From: Paenarthrobacter nitroguajacolicus
GTDB lineage: Bacteria > Actinomycetota > Actinomycetes > Actinomycetales > Micrococcaceae
Direction: 5' to 3'
DNA length: 64,000 bases
Assembly: GCF_029952445.1 (NCBI RefSeq)
Contig: NZ_JAQPPK010000012.1
Coordinates: 62,001 to 126,000, forward strand
Both the position numbers and the translations under genes were made by a program. Of this stretch, positions 39,440 to 49,313 are shown in pieces. The notes under the pieces are model-generated. The model saw only the letters and a program-made list of their open reading frames with translations. It had not been told where the DNA came from and ran no database searches. Position 1 is the first letter of the stretch. Every line of letters starts with the position of its first letter.

Positions 39440-40402
39440 TCACAGGTGGTCGCTTGCCGCTCTCAACACGGCGTAGGCTGGTGGCCTCGTGGCCGCCAGC
39501 ACTACAGCGCCGCAGACAACCCCACCGGCAGCGCCCACAGCACGTGCCGCCTCGGAGAGCGTTGCTCCGGTGGTAAGGACGTCGTCCACAAGGATGCATT
39601 TCCTGCCCCGGACCAGCTTGATCCGAGTGGGCCTGACGCGCATGGATCCTCTGACTTTCCGGGCGCGATCGCCCCGGCCCAGTCCTTTCTGGCCGGTTCC
39701 CCCACCTCTGCCCTCGCGTCCGAGCACGACGTCAACCAGCCTCAAAGGCAACTCACGGAGCCATGTCATGCCTCCTTTTCGTAGTGGAAAAGCCCGAACT
39801 TTCTCCAACACGTCCAATTGCGGGCAGTGAGGCGTCATCCGACGTAAGCGCAGGATGAGAAGCAAAAGGTGTACCGGGCTGAATCCACGCTTACGGTATG
39901 CGGCGCCGCTGGTTGGAACGGGTACAAGACAATATCCGGCCTGATGGCCAAGGGCTGCTTCAACGGCTTTGCCCAGGCACGTTGCCAGGACACCGCCTAC
40001 CCGCCACTGACCGGAGTGCTTGAACGACAGCAGGCATTGCGCCAGTTCGTCACGATATGGCCCCGCCGCAACAACCTTGATCCTCGGCACTCCGTGCACG
40101 GTGACAAGGGCCGGTGATTGCTGTTCCGCCCGGAAAGGCTGGGCGCAAAACTGGCGCACTCGCTTGGCACAATCGGTGCACAGCACTGTGTCTTCCGCGC
40201 CGCAACAGATGCATTCGACCGGAACAATGATGGCGCGAAGCTCGTCCAGTGAGCCTTCCATTGCTGCCGCAAAGCGCCCAAGCCGGCTGGAGTCCCTGCC
40301 CCGACGACGCGCTTGGCCAGGATCAGGGGCCCCGATATCCGGATCCTTGGCCCGCAAATGTCGCTGGCCACCGAAGAGAGGGCTGTGGGGTGTAACAGTC
40401 AT
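39440..40402 (-). CDS. comF: ComF-family phosphoribosyltransferase-like protein
   Basis: A ComF protein with a CICCG...CTDC zinc-finger-like site (~residue 65-80) and the PRPP-binding motif CILVDDVLTTGATL (~residue 280). A middle SFKHSGQWRVGG and VPVPTSGAAYRKRGF are family features. ComF proteins support DNA uptake and repair in naturally competent bacteria; the actinobacterial role is unclear. About 55 residues precede the finger and are unusual. The start may be ATG 40402 or the GTG at 40420. ComF followed by HPF and SecA is the M. tuberculosis order. Confidence 0.88.
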   Translation of the reverse strand: MTVTPHSPLFGGQRHLRAKDPDIGAPDPGQARRRGRDSSRLGRFAAAMEGSLDELRAIIVPVECICCGAEDTVLCTDCAKRVRQFCAQPFRAEQQSPALVTVHGVPRIKVVAAGPYRDELAQCLLSFKHSGQWRVGGVLATCLGKAVEAALGHQAGYCLVPVPTSGAAYRKRGFSPVHLLLLILRLRRMTPHCPQLDVLEKVRAFPLRKGGMTWLRELPLRLVDVVLGREGRGGGTGQKGLGRGDRARKVRGSMRVRPTRIKLVRGRKCILVDDVLTTGATLSEAARAVGAAGGVVCGAVVLAATRPPAYAVLRAASDHL

Positions 40403-40526
40403 GAAGCGAGCCTGCGCCACAGCCTTCCGGTAAAGAAGCCATGCTGCGTCCTATGTGGACAACGTGGCCGAATCTCCGAAATCCACCCCAGGACCTACGA
40501 AAGCACGCCCAAGCCGGGAAAGGTGA

Positions 40527-42245
40527 TTAGCCCGGGAAGGCCGGCTCGATGGGTCCTTTTAGTTGAAGCTCCCAGCCGTTTCCAACGCGTTGGAAGACCC
40601 CAGCCTCGGACTGGCCGTATATCTGGTCCGGACCGTTGCCGGCACTAATGCTGGTCAGTCCATCCCACGGCGCAAGCTGCTGGGCCTCACCGGATGCAAG
40701 AGACAGCAATTCAGGAACCACCGTGGAAGTCGCCGAACCGGACATCACGGCCACGGTCGACGCGTTTACCCAAACGCCTTGGTCCACCGCTCCAGTGGTG
40801 AGCAGCGTGATGGGGGTGGTGAGGTCCTTGGGGACCCCATCGGGATTCCGGACTATGCCTGCGATCTGCACGGAGGATTTTCCGTTCAACTCCGAAATGA
40901 TCAGCGCCCTGGTCCCCTCCCTTGAAACCCTGAAATCCTTCACGGTTCGACCAGCCAGCCACGCCGGGGTAATCGTGACGTTGGGAACTGCCGTGCCCGG
41001 CGCGATGCCAGTGGGTTTGTAGGCCACTACTTCGGCAGCACCGTTTGCCCCCGGACCCGCCGTCCACACCCAATTCTGTGGGCTGAAGGAAGGCCCTGTG
41101 AGAGTACTTCTGGTGGTCAGTTGACGGGCAGGCTGACCAGGTTCGATCGAGTAGAGCGTGGTCTTGTCGCCGTTCAGGAAAGCAGCGGTCTGGGATGCGG
41201 GGGACTCAGCGGGCGAATGCGGTCCAAGCCCGGCCACCGACTGGATGTCGGGCAGGGGCGTAATCCGGTTGTTTTCATAGCGCACGAGCTCGCCGTTGTT
41301 CACAGCGATCTGGTGGGCAGCGACGGTCTTATCCACCACCGGCGGCAGGACGGTGCCGTTGTCTTCCACCCGGACCAGGTCCTGGTCGGCGCGCAATTGC
41401 ACGTTGATGACATCTGGCTGGCTCCGGAATGTCAGAGCCAGCTGGTTCTGCATTCTTTGGCGGTCTTCGGCAGACGCGTCGAACAATTCCTTCGCGGAAA
41501 GATCCACTTGTGCTGCACCTGAAACCACCGGCACGGATTCGCGTGCGAGCTTCATCCCGGAGGGAAAGGCGCTGACAACGGCACCCCGCAGGTAGGGGGC
41601 CGGACCGGCAAGCAAGGCGCTGGTCATGGACTTGACCGTGTTTTTCTTAATGAACCAGCGATAATCGGGCACCGCGTACGTGAAGGTCGGGTCATAGAAA
41701 TAGATGGGGAAGGCGCCGTAAATTACTTTGAACGTTTCCTCCGGAATCGCTGTTCCATCCGGGACCTTGGAAATCCGCCACTCCCCCTCCACCTGTTCAA
41801 GCGTCAGCGGAATGGTTTCCTTCGTTCCCGGCGGATACTGTGTTGCGACGCCGTCGGCGTCCACGGAGTAGGCGACGTCGAGCACGTATAGATACTCATT
41901 TTCAGTGGCTGACTTCACCACTTCGGCCTCACGGAAAACGAGTGCCCTCTTATCCGGCTTCCACGTAACCGATTGTGCCTGCGTCAGGTACTGGCGGGCC
42001 ACAGGATAGTCATCCTCATAACCGCTGCCGGCCATGTAGAAATCCTCGATGATCGCCTCAGGACTGGAACCGGCACGTGGCGCTGCAGGGAAGAACACCG
42101 GGGCGTTGGGATTTCCGGCACCCTCGTCTTTGCTCTTGCCAACAGGGCCGGAACGGGGAATCTGAGCACACGAAGAGAGGAGGACCACGATCACAGCCAG
42201 CAAAGCAAGCATGGCCTTGATGCGCTGGGGTGCAGGCTTTTTCAT
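40527..42245 (-). CDS. lpqB: lipoprotein LpqB
   Basis: A 572-residue lipoprotein. The signal peptide ends in the lipobox LSSC (Cys26). A GerMN domain follows ([21 protein letters not shown] area, ~210-300), then a LpqB beta-propeller C-terminal domain. LpqB binds the extracellular part of MtrB and modulates MtrA signalling. Its start overlaps the mtrB stop (ATGA at 42242-42245), so the trio is translationally coupled. Confidence 0.94.
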   Translation of the reverse strand: MKKPAPQRIKAMLALLAVIVVLLSSCAQIPRSGPVGKSKDEGAGNPNAPVFFPAAPRAGSSPEAIIEDFYMAGSGYEDDYPVARQYLTQAQSVTWKPDKRALVFREAEVVKSATENEYLYVLDVAYSVDADGVATQYPPGTKETIPLTLEQVEGEWRISKVPDGTAIPEETFKVIYGAFPIYFYDPTFTYAVPDYRWFIKKNTVKSMTSALLAGPAPYLRGAVVSAFPSGMKLARESVPVVSGAAQVDLSAKELFDASAEDRQRMQNQLALTFRSQPDVINVQLRADQDLVRVEDNGTVLPPVVDKTVAAHQIAVNNGELVRYENNRITPLPDIQSVAGLGPHSPAESPASQTAAFLNGDKTTLYSIEPGQPARQLTTRSTLTGPSFSPQNWVWTAGPGANGAAEVVAYKPTGIAPGTAVPNVTITPAWLAGRTVKDFRVSREGTRALIISELNGKSSVQIAGIVRNPDGVPKDLTTPITLLTTGAVDQGVWVNASTVAVMSGSATSTVVPELLSLASGEAQQLAPWDGLTSISAGNGPDQIYGQSEAGVFQRVGNGWELQLKGPIEPAFPG

Positions 42246-44200
42246 CGCTTCTCCCCTGCGTCCTGATCTGCAGATGTCGAAACATCGGTGTTCAAGGAAG
42301 AGCCGGGCAGGGCCTTTGGGGTTTCCGTACCCAGGACGAATACCTGTCGCTCGCTCGCGGCACCTGGAAAATCTATGTCCGCGGGCTCAAGTTGAAGCGG
42401 GGACTTGGCAATGGAACCGCCTTGGCGCAGGGGCAGGGTCAACCGGAAATTGGAACCGGAACCCTTGCTGCCCCACGCCTGAAGCCAACCGTTGTGGAGC
42501 TTGGTGTCTTCCGCCGCGATCGACAGCCCCAAGCCGCTGCCACCTGTGGTCCTGGCACGGGCAGGGTCCGCACGCCAAAAGCGGTCGAATACCCTCGCGG
42601 CCTCAGCCTGGGTCATGCCAATTCCGTGGTCCCTGACGGATACGGCCACCGCGTCCTTGTTTGCAGCGACGGAAATATGGATCGGCTTGCCCTCCCCGTG
42701 CTCGAGGGCGTTGAGCAAGAGGTTGCGGAGGATCCTTTCGATCCTCCGTGAATCCATCTCCACGATGATGCCCTTCTGCCGGGCGTTGAGTCGGACTTCA
42801 GAACCATACTCTTCTGCCACGGGCGCCGCGCCTTCGATCACGTGGGAAACTACCTGGAAGATGTCCTGGGGTTCGGCGTCGAGTACGGCGGCACCGGCAT
42901 CAAAGCGGGAAATTTCCAACAGATCCGACAACAGGGACTGGAAGCGCTCCACCTGGTAATAGAGCAGCTCGGCCGATCTCTTGTTCATGGGGTCGAATTC
43001 ATCACGGGCGTCGAAGAGAACCTCCGCCGCCATCCTCACCGTGGTCAGCGGGGTACGCAGTTCGTGGGACACATCGGAGACGAACCGTTGCTGCATCTGC
43101 GACAACGTGGCCAACTGTGTGATCTGCTCCTGGAGGCTTGCCGCCATGTGGTTGAAGGATGCCCCCAGCCTGGCCACTTCGTCTTCACCCTTGACCACCA
43201 TCCGTTCCTGCAACTGCCCGGCGGCCAGCTTCTCGGACACGACGGCGGCATGGCTCACCGGACTGACGACGTTCCGGGTCACGTACCAGGCAATCGCCCC
43301 GATCATCAGGACCAGGGCTGCGCCACCGGCCCACAAAACGTTCTGGATCTCGTCCAGGGTTTGCTGGGCGGTGTTGAGGTCATAAATCAGGTACAGCTCA
43401 TAGACAGTGCCGTTGAAGGTTACTTTGTTTCCCACTGCGATCCCGGGGCGGTCCTCATTGCCGACAGGGAATTGCGTGGGAGCCCAGAACTGTTGCTTGC
43501 CACCCTCCTGCACGGCTTTGCGGAGGTCAGGCGGAATCACCCGGATGGTCAACTGATCCGAGGCGCGCGACTCCACCCACCGGTTTCGCGGCTTCGTCTG
43601 TTCCGGCGCCGCTTCAAATACATATCTCCGCTGGATGACAGAGCCTCGGCCCTCCACGGCAGTCAAGGTGTCGTAGACAAGGGTGATGACGCTGGACTGG
43701 TCGGTGACTTGCGCGCCGTCGAACGTGTCCTGGACCTGTTTGACGTTGTAGCGTGACTCGGATTCGGCCTGGGCCAGCCGCTCCTGGAAGAGGTTGTTGG
43801 CGATCTGGTTGGACAGGTAGGCGCCAACAATGGCGAAGGAGGTCACCGCCAGCAGCAGAGTGGTCAGGACGGTTCGGAACTCCAGGGAACGCCGCCAGCG
43901 GCGGAGAATCGATCGCCACAGGAAGCGCAGGCCCGGCCTGATCTGGCGCACGCCGATGGAGACAAGGCGGGAAACACGAAGGATCAGGATCAACCCTCGA
44001 CGGGTCCAAATCCGGGCGCGGGACAAGAACCAGCGCAGATCCCTTTTCTGCCGTGGAGATGACGGTTCGGGGGCGGTGGCCGGAATTGGGCTGCCGGTCC
44101 CCACAGCTTCCGCGTCAGGATTTGGTGACCCCTGGCCTTGGCCGGGCTTGCCGGTTTCCCCGGCCGGGGACTCAGGAACCTGCTTTATATCCGACACCAC
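42242..44200 (-). CDS. mtrB: sensor histidine kinase MtrB
   Basis: A 652-residue histidine kinase. An N-terminal low-complexity segment of ~50 residues (Pro/Gly/Glu) precedes a first transmembrane helix ([19 protein letters not shown]), an extracellular domain, and a second helix ([17 protein letters not shown]). Then come HAMP, HisKA ([16 protein letters not shown]) and HATPase_c ([26 protein letters not shown]). MtrB phosphorylates MtrA and coordinates cell-cycle, osmotic and wall-hydrolase control. The GTG start lies inside the mtrA 3' end (29-base overlap). Confidence 0.95.
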   Translation of the reverse strand: MVSDIKQVPESPAGETGKPGQGQGSPNPDAEAVGTGSPIPATAPEPSSPRQKRDLRWFLSRARIWTRRGLILILRVSRLVSIGVRQIRPGLRFLWRSILRRWRRSLEFRTVLTTLLLAVTSFAIVGAYLSNQIANNLFQERLAQAESESRYNVKQVQDTFDGAQVTDQSSVITLVYDTLTAVEGRGSVIQRRYVFEAAPEQTKPRNRWVESRASDQLTIRVIPPDLRKAVQEGGKQQFWAPTQFPVGNEDRPGIAVGNKVTFNGTVYELYLIYDLNTAQQTLDEIQNVLWAGGAALVLMIGAIAWYVTRNVVSPVSHAAVVSEKLAAGQLQERMVVKGEDEVARLGASFNHMAASLQEQITQLATLSQMQQRFVSDVSHELRTPLTTVRMAAEVLFDARDEFDPMNKRSAELLYYQVERFQSLLSDLLEISRFDAGAAVLDAEPQDIFQVVSHVIEGAAPVAEEYGSEVRLNARQKGIIVEMDSRRIERILRNLLLNALEHGEGKPIHISVAANKDAVAVSVRDHGIGMTQAEAARVFDRFWRADPARARTTGGSGLGLSIAAEDTKLHNGWLQAWGSKGSGSNFRLTLPLRQGGSIAKSPLQLEPADIDFPGAASERQVFVLGTETPKALPGSSLNTDVSTSADQDAGEKR

Positions 44201-44846
44201 GCACCGTCAAAACGACCTCGGGCGCTTCAGGATCTCGTTCAATCTTGGAGCGCAACCGCTGGACGTGCACGTTGACCAGACGCGTGTCAGCAGCGTGCCG
44301 GTATCCCCACACCTGTTCCAGGAGCAATTCGCGGGTGAAGACCTGCCACGGCTTCCGTGCCAAGGCAACCAACAGATCGAATTCCAAGGGAGTCAGGGAG
44401 ATTCGCTCTCCCCCGCGGGTCACCAGGTGACCCGCGACGTCGATGGTCACGTCCGCGATACGGAGGGTTTCAGGGGCCTTCTGCTCACCCGGGCGGAGCC
44501 GCGCACGGACACGTGCAACAAGTTCGGCGGGTTTGAAGGGCTTGGGCACATAGTCGTCGGCACCGGACTCGAGTCCGCGGACCACGTCCGAGGTGTCCGA
44601 CTTCGCTGTGAGCATGACGATCGGGACATCGGACTCCCCACGGATCTGCCGGCACACCTCGATGCCGTCAGAACCCGGCAGCATGAGGTCCAGCAGCACC
44701 AAGTCAGGCTTGGATGAACGGAACACCTCAAGAGCCTGGCCGCCATCTGCGCAGAACACCGGCTCGAAGCCATCATTCCGCAGGACGATGCCAATCATCT
44801 CTGCGAGTGCTTCGTCGTCGTCAACTACCAGAATGCGTGCCTTCAT
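44172..44846 (-). CDS. mtrA: response regulator MtrA
   Basis: A 224-residue OmpR-type response regulator. The start is ATG 44846 (MKARILVVDDDEALAEMI), preceded by AAGGGA. The phosphoacceptor aspartate is in LVLLDLMLPGSDGIE (~53). A winged-helix effector (SLTPLEFDLLVALARKPWQV ... RLVNVHVQRLRSKIERDP) completes it. MtrA is essential or near-essential in many actinobacteria and controls dnaA, wall hydrolases and envelope genes. It overlaps mtrB. Confidence 0.97.
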   Translation of the reverse strand: MKARILVVDDDEALAEMIGIVLRNDGFEPVFCADGGQALEVFRSSKPDLVLLDLMLPGSDGIEVCRQIRGESDVPIVMLTAKSDTSDVVRGLESGADDYVPKPFKPAELVARVRARLRPGEQKAPETLRIADVTIDVAGHLVTRGGERISLTPLEFDLLVALARKPWQVFTRELLLEQVWGYRHAADTRLVNVHVQRLRSKIERDPEAPEVVLTVRGVGYKAGS

Positions 44847-45066
44847 AGTTATATATTCCCTTATCACCAAGTCTTTGTCCTGTTGGGCGCCGCGCACGGC
44901 ATGGCGCACAAGGGCAGTTCCACCGTACTGCACCACGCATCGGCATAACCGCAAACGCCAGCCGTGCGGCGGGCTAGGAGGGACGACGGCGGGACTATAG
45001 GCTGGGTGCGAAGGTCCGCATGGGGGACGTCGAGTGTCGGCGGACCGGACCTCATGGGGAGGAAAC

Positions 45067-46266
45067 GTGTCACAGCCTGAGCCCGGCCATAACCAGCCGC
45101 CAAACGGCCAACCGGCGTGGGGAAACCAGCCGCAGTGGGGTGGACCGTCGGCGTGGCCGGCCCAGGGACAGGGACAGGGACAACATTGGCAAGCTCAGCC
45201 TGGATCCGGGTGGCCCCCTGGACCTCCCTACGGCCAGCCCCAGTACATCGCCCCACCCAAGCCGGGCGTTATCCCCCTTCGTCCATTGCAGTTCGGCGAA
45301 ATACTGGACGGATCCTTTCAAACGATCCGCCGCAATGCTGCTTCGATGTTTGGCTCGGCATTGATCGTGCAGGCGCTGGGAGCGGTCCTCATCGGGGTTG
45401 TCACTGTGGGGATGCTCCAGATGACGGTCGCCCTGGAATCCGCGGGTTCCCGATCGGAAGTCAACGACATCATGGGCCCCTTCCTCGCCGTGATGGCCGG
45501 AGTCCTGGGTGTCTCGGTCCTGCTCGGATTCCTTGGCTCTGTCCTCCAAGGCGTGTTGGCCGTTCCCGTGGCCCGTTCCGTCCTGAACAGGCGGACGGGT
45601 TTCAAGCAAATGTGGAAGCTTGCCGGAAAACGGGTCCTGCCGCTGTTGGGTGTTGCAGCCCTACTGACCTTTGGCGGGATACTGGCTGCCGCGGCAGTAG
45701 TGGGCATCGCTGTGCTGTTGTTCACGGCCATGGGTCCCGGAGCCTTCCTTATCGTCCTTCCCCTGGGTCTGGGCTCAGTAGTGGTTTTTCTCTGGATCGG
45801 CCTGAAGCTGATGCTTGCGCCCGCAGTCATCGTGGTGGAGCAGACGGGTGTCTATGACGGCCTTCTCCGGTCCTGGCAACTGACCCGAAACAATTGGTGG
45901 CGGATCTTCGGGATCACCCTCGTGGTGACCATCATGCTGTGGATCATCGCCCAGGTGGTACAGATTCCGGCGTCGTTGGCCGCTGGATTGATCAGCGAGA
46001 CCGTGGCCCCCCATCCCGACACGGAGACCGCTGCCTCCATGCTGGTCATCACCACCGTCATCTCGGCTCTGGTCCAGGCCCTGGTGGGATCTGTTACCTT
46101 CGCCTTCCAGTCCTCTGTCTCCGCACTGCTGTACATGGACCTCCGCATGCGCCGTGATGGCCTGGATGTTGAACTGATGCGGATGTTGGAAACCGGCAGC
46201 AACCCTGATGGAGTTCCCGGTGGGCCCTCGGCCCAGCCGGGGACAACCACCTGGCCTTCGGTATGA
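45067..46266 (+). CDS. polytopic membrane protein of the glycerophosphodiester phosphodiesterase membrane-domain kind
   Basis: A 399-residue protein. The first ~65 residues are Gln/Gly/Pro/Trp-rich and cytoplasmic (QGQGQGQHWQAQPGSGWPPG). Six or so transmembrane helices follow, with IPLRPLQFGEILDGSFQTIR just before the first. The LRPLxxGEILDGSF motif is common in actinobacterial membrane proteins annotated this way. There is no catalytic phosphodiesterase domain. The start is GTG 45067 behind GGGAGG; an earlier GTG at 45034 is less likely. First gene of the plus-strand operon with DUF4129, DUF4350, MoxR and DUF58, divergent from mtrA. Confidence 0.75.
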   Translation: MSQPEPGHNQPPNGQPAWGNQPQWGGPSAWPAQGQGQGQHWQAQPGSGWPPGPPYGQPQYIAPPKPGVIPLRPLQFGEILDGSFQTIRRNAASMFGSALIVQALGAVLIGVVTVGMLQMTVALESAGSRSEVNDIMGPFLAVMAGVLGVSVLLGFLGSVLQGVLAVPVARSVLNRRTGFKQMWKLAGKRVLPLLGVAALLTFGGILAAAAVVGIAVLLFTAMGPGAFLIVLPLGLGSVVVFLWIGLKLMLAPAVIVVEQTGVYDGLLRSWQLTRNNWWRIFGITLVVTIMLWIIAQVVQIPASLAAGLISETVAPHPDTETAASMLVITTVISALVQALVGSVTFAFQSSVSALLYMDLRMRRDGLDVELMRMLETGSNPDGVPGGPSAQPGTTTWPSV

Positions 46267-46955
46267 CGGCAGTACATACGCACATCCTTGGCCCTTTGCT
46301 TGCCATGGAACCACCTGTGACTCCTGACCGCGACGAAGCCCGGCGTTGGGCCATTGAAGAACTCTCAAAACCGCAATATCCCGACGCCCAACCCGGATGG
46401 CTTGAGCAGTTGTGGCGTGATTTCCTTGACTGGTTGTCATCGCTGGAAGGGGACGGTACAGGTTCGGACACCAACTTTGCCCTGCCCGTGATTGTCGTCC
46501 TGGCCGTAGCCCTTATTATTGTTGCCGTTTTCGTAGTCCGCCCCCGGTTGAATGCGCGCCGGGCATCCCGGCATGAGGACATCTATGGCGCAGACAGCAC
46601 CATGGATGCCGACGACTACCGGAAGCGGGCGTTGGCGGCTGCCGACGACGGCGACTGGGCGGCCGCCGTCGTCGATCAGTTCCGGGCCCTGGTCCGTTCG
46701 GCAGAAGAGCGCGACGTGATCGACGTACGCGCCGGCAGGACCGCGGACGAAGCTTCGGCGCAGCTGGGTCAGGTTTTCGGCGCAGCGCAGGAGCGCCTGG
46801 ATGCGGCGGCCCGACTTTTCGACGCCGTCCGCTACGGCGAGCAGGGCGCCACCCGTTCAGACTACGAGTCCACGCGCGACCTCGATGCCGAATTGCTGAC
46901 GATGAAGCCTGACTTCACCGGCGCCCAGAGCACAGGATTCGCGGTGCCTCGATGA
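46263..46955 (+). CDS. DUF4129-domain membrane protein
   Basis: A 230-residue protein with one transmembrane helix (LPVIVVLAVALIIVAVFVV, ~75-95) and a C-terminal cytoplasmic DUF4129 region (DDYRKRALAAADDGDWAAA, RTADEASAQLGQVF, FDAVRYGEQGA). DUF4129 proteins are fixed partners of MoxR ATPases and DUF58 proteins. It overlaps both neighbours by four bases (ATGA). Confidence 0.85.
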   Translation: MTAVHTHILGPLLAMEPPVTPDRDEARRWAIEELSKPQYPDAQPGWLEQLWRDFLDWLSSLEGDGTGSDTNFALPVIVVLAVALIIVAVFVVRPRLNARRASRHEDIYGADSTMDADDYRKRALAAADDGDWAAAVVDQFRALVRSAEERDVIDVRAGRTADEASAQLGQVFGAAQERLDAAARLFDAVRYGEQGATRSDYESTRDLDAELLTMKPDFTGAQSTGFAVPR

Positions 46956-48151
46956 CTCTGGCCACGAACGAAGCTGCGCAGGGCCGGGAAGCGGGCTCTC
47001 CGGGGTCCTCGTCCATGCAGGGTTTTGCCGCATGGTTCCGCAAACGCCTCCTGTGGATTGCCCTCGGAGCCGTGCTGGTGGGTTTGGCAGCTTATCTCGC
47101 CGTCACCAGCATGTCCGGAACGACGGACCCACGGGCGATGTCCGCGCGCAACCCCGCACCAGATGGCGCGATGGCCGCAGCGGAGATCCTGGGACGTCAC
47201 GGAGTAGCGCTGACTACTACCGATTCGTACGACGACACCATGTCGGCTTTGTCAGGCAAGGACCATGCCACCGTCCTTCTTTATGACCCACGCGGATACC
47301 TGGACCAGTTCCAGGTTGAGGACCTTACCGAATTCGCGGACCGGGTGGTGGTGGTCAAGCCAAGGCTTAAGACTCTCAACGGGCTGGGCCCCGGTTTCCG
47401 GCCCGGCGGTGTCATTCCCGAGGGCCAAACGGTGGTGGAACCCGCCTGCGCGGTGGAGGACGCCGCTGCGGCGGGCCCGGTTTCCGCGCAGGGCTCCATC
47501 TATTCGGGACCCGAGGTGTGTTACTCCAGCCGCGTTGATGGGCCCGGTTTGTACGCAGCATCAGAAGACGGCCGGTTGATCGTCCTGGGCAGCACGGAGC
47601 TGGTGGACAACGAACACCTTGCCGTTCAAGGCAACGCGGCGCTGGCCCTCCGGACCCTCGGGAACAACCCGGATCTCATCTGGTACCTGCCCGGGGCCAA
47701 GGACATCTCCGCCTCTGATACCGATCCCACCCTCAGCGACCTCGCACCCAAGTGGTTGGCCTACGCAGGGCCGTGGCTTGGCGTTGTGACACTGCTGGCG
47801 GTTGCCTGGCGTGGGCGACGCATGGGACCCCTGGTTTTCGAGCCCCTCCCCGTTGTAGTCAAGGCAGCCGAAACTGCCGAGGGAAGGGCCCGGCTCTACC
47901 AGGATGCGCGTGCCGTAAGGCGTGCGGCCGACAACCTGCGGGGAGGGACTTTGACCCGCCTTGCCCGCCATTTCAACCTCGGCGCCGACGCCACGAAGGA
48001 TTCCGTCGTGGATGCCTCCGCCCGGCGTTTGGAGCGGCCTGCTCCGGAGATACGGGCGGTATTGATCGACTTCACACCGGAAACTGAAGGCCAACTGGTT
48101 CAGTGGGCACAAGAACTTGAACGAATGGAAGAGGAGGCGAGGTCCCGATGA
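46952..48151 (+). CDS. DUF4350-domain membrane protein
   Basis: A 399-residue protein with a transmembrane helix near the N-terminus (LLWIALGAVLVGLAAYLAV) and another at ~270-290 (AYAGPWLGVVTLLAVAW). The extracytoplasmic part between them carries the DUF4350-like fold (APDGAMAAAEILGRHGVAL, LLYDPRGYLDQFQVEDL). A cytoplasmic helical tail follows. M. tuberculosis Rv3691 in the moxR2 locus is a likely counterpart. ATGA overlaps with both neighbours. Confidence 0.82.
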   Translation: MTLATNEAAQGREAGSPGSSSMQGFAAWFRKRLLWIALGAVLVGLAAYLAVTSMSGTTDPRAMSARNPAPDGAMAAAEILGRHGVALTTTDSYDDTMSALSGKDHATVLLYDPRGYLDQFQVEDLTEFADRVVVVKPRLKTLNGLGPGFRPGGVIPEGQTVVEPACAVEDAAAAGPVSAQGSIYSGPEVCYSSRVDGPGLYAASEDGRLIVLGSTELVDNEHLAVQGNAALALRTLGNNPDLIWYLPGAKDISASDTDPTLSDLAPKWLAYAGPWLGVVTLLAVAWRGRRMGPLVFEPLPVVVKAAETAEGRARLYQDARAVRRAADNLRGGTLTRLARHFNLGADATKDSVVDASARRLERPAPEIRAVLIDFTPETEGQLVQWAQELERMEEEARSR

Positions 48152-49284
48152 ACAGCCAGTCGAACAGCTACACGGACACGAACAGCCAGTACACAGGTGG
48201 CGCGGCGGCACAACAAAGCGCAGCACCACAACAAAGCGCAGCACCACAACAAAGCGCAGCACCACAACAAAGCGCAGCACCACAACCGGGCTCGGCGACG
48301 GCCGGCGTCGAAGGCGGTCAGCGTCACGTGGCCGAAGACCCGGCCCGCCAGTCGCTCCTGAATGTCCGCGCCGAAGTGGGGAAAGCGGTGGTGGGGCAGG
48401 ATCCTACGGTCACGGGCATGCTGATTGCCCTGCTCTGTGGCGGTCATGTCCTTTTGGAGGGCGTTCCCGGTGTGGCAAAAACCCTTCTCGTGAGGGCATT
48501 GTCCACTGCCTTGAGCCTGGATACCAAGCGTGTCCAGTTCACCCCGGACCTCATGCCGGGCGACGTCACAGGTTCTTTGGTCTACGACTCCCACTCCTCC
48601 GAATTCACATTCCGCGAGGGCCCCGTGTTCACCAACATCATGTTGGCGGACGAAATCAACCGTACGCCCCCCAAGACCCAGGCCTCCCTGCTGGAAGCGA
48701 TGGAAGAGCGGCAGGTTTCGGTTGACGGAGTCTCACGTCCTCTGCCTGTCCCGTTCATCGTGGCGGCAACCCAGAATCCCGTGGAATACGAGGGCACCTA
48801 TCCCCTCCCCGAGGCGCAGCTTGACCGGTTCCTCCTCAAGCTGACCATGCCGCTTCCCGGACGTTCGGAAGAGATCGAAGTTATCCGACGCCATGCCAAT
48901 GGCTTCGATCCGCGCGACCTGGCCGCAGCCGGGGTACGGCCGGTGGCGGGAGCCGCGGACCTCGCATCGGCCCAGGCGGCAGTGGCGCAGGTTGCGGTAG
49001 CACCTGAACTTTTGTCATACATCGTTGACATTGTCCGGGCCACGAGGTCGGCTCCTTCCTTCCAGCTCGGCGTCTCCCCCCGTGGTGCCACAGCGTTGCT
49101 CAACACTGCCAAGGCGTGGGCCTGGCTGTCCGGCAGGACCTTCGTGACCCCTGACGATGTCAAGGCTTTGTCGCTCCCCTGCCTCCGGCACAGGGTGGGC
49201 CTGAGGCCGGAAGCCCAGATGGACGGTATCCAGGTGGATGATGTCCTGGGGAGCATCCTCGCCTCGGTTCCGGTGCCGCGGTGA
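48148..49284 (+). CDS. MoxR-family AAA+ ATPase
   Basis: A 378-residue MoxR ATPase. Walker A is GVPGVAKTLL and Walker B is LADEINRTPPKTQASLLEAM (~175). The sensor region ATQNPVEYEGTYPLPEAQLD and the lid domain SFQLGVSPRGATALLNTAKA are intact. MoxR proteins act as chaperones for assembling membrane or metal-containing complexes together with DUF58/VWA proteins. The N-terminus is unusual: four perfect copies of the hexapeptide QQSAAP encoded by 18-bp repeats (48211-48282), after a Gln/Ser/Thr-rich start. ATGA overlap with the DUF4350 gene. Confidence 0.93.
   Translation: MNSQSNSYTDTNSQYTGGAAAQQSAAPQQSAAPQQSAAPQQSAAPQPGSATAGVEGGQRHVAEDPARQSLLNVRAEVGKAVVGQDPTVTGMLIALLCGGHVLLEGVPGVAKTLLVRALSTALSLDTKRVQFTPDLMPGDVTGSLVYDSHSSEFTFREGPVFTNIMLADEINRTPPKTQASLLEAMEERQVSVDGVSRPLPVPFIVAATQNPVEYEGTYPLPEAQLDRFLLKLTMPLPGRSEEIEVIRRHANGFDPRDLAAAGVRPVAGAADLASAQAAVAQVAVAPELLSYIVDIVRATRSAPSFQLGVSPRGATALLNTAKAWAWLSGRTFVTPDDVKALSLPCLRHRVGLRPEAQMDGIQVDDVLGSILASVPVPR
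48211..48282 (+). repeat. four perfect 18-bp tandem repeats in the moxR 5' coding region
   Basis: Unit CAACAAAGCGCAGCACCA encodes QQSAAP. It is repeated four times without a mismatch and followed by a partial unit. Changes in copy number would keep the reading frame. The stretch is low complexity and lies before the folded ATPase domain. Confidence 0.95.
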
Positions 49285-49313
49285 TGAGAGTCCGCTTGGC
49301 CGAGGGGGCCTGA

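Noticed and set aside
48211..48282. Tandem repeats considered as a CRISPR-like array
   Set aside because: Units are contiguous without spacers and in frame within the MoxR gene; no cas genes.
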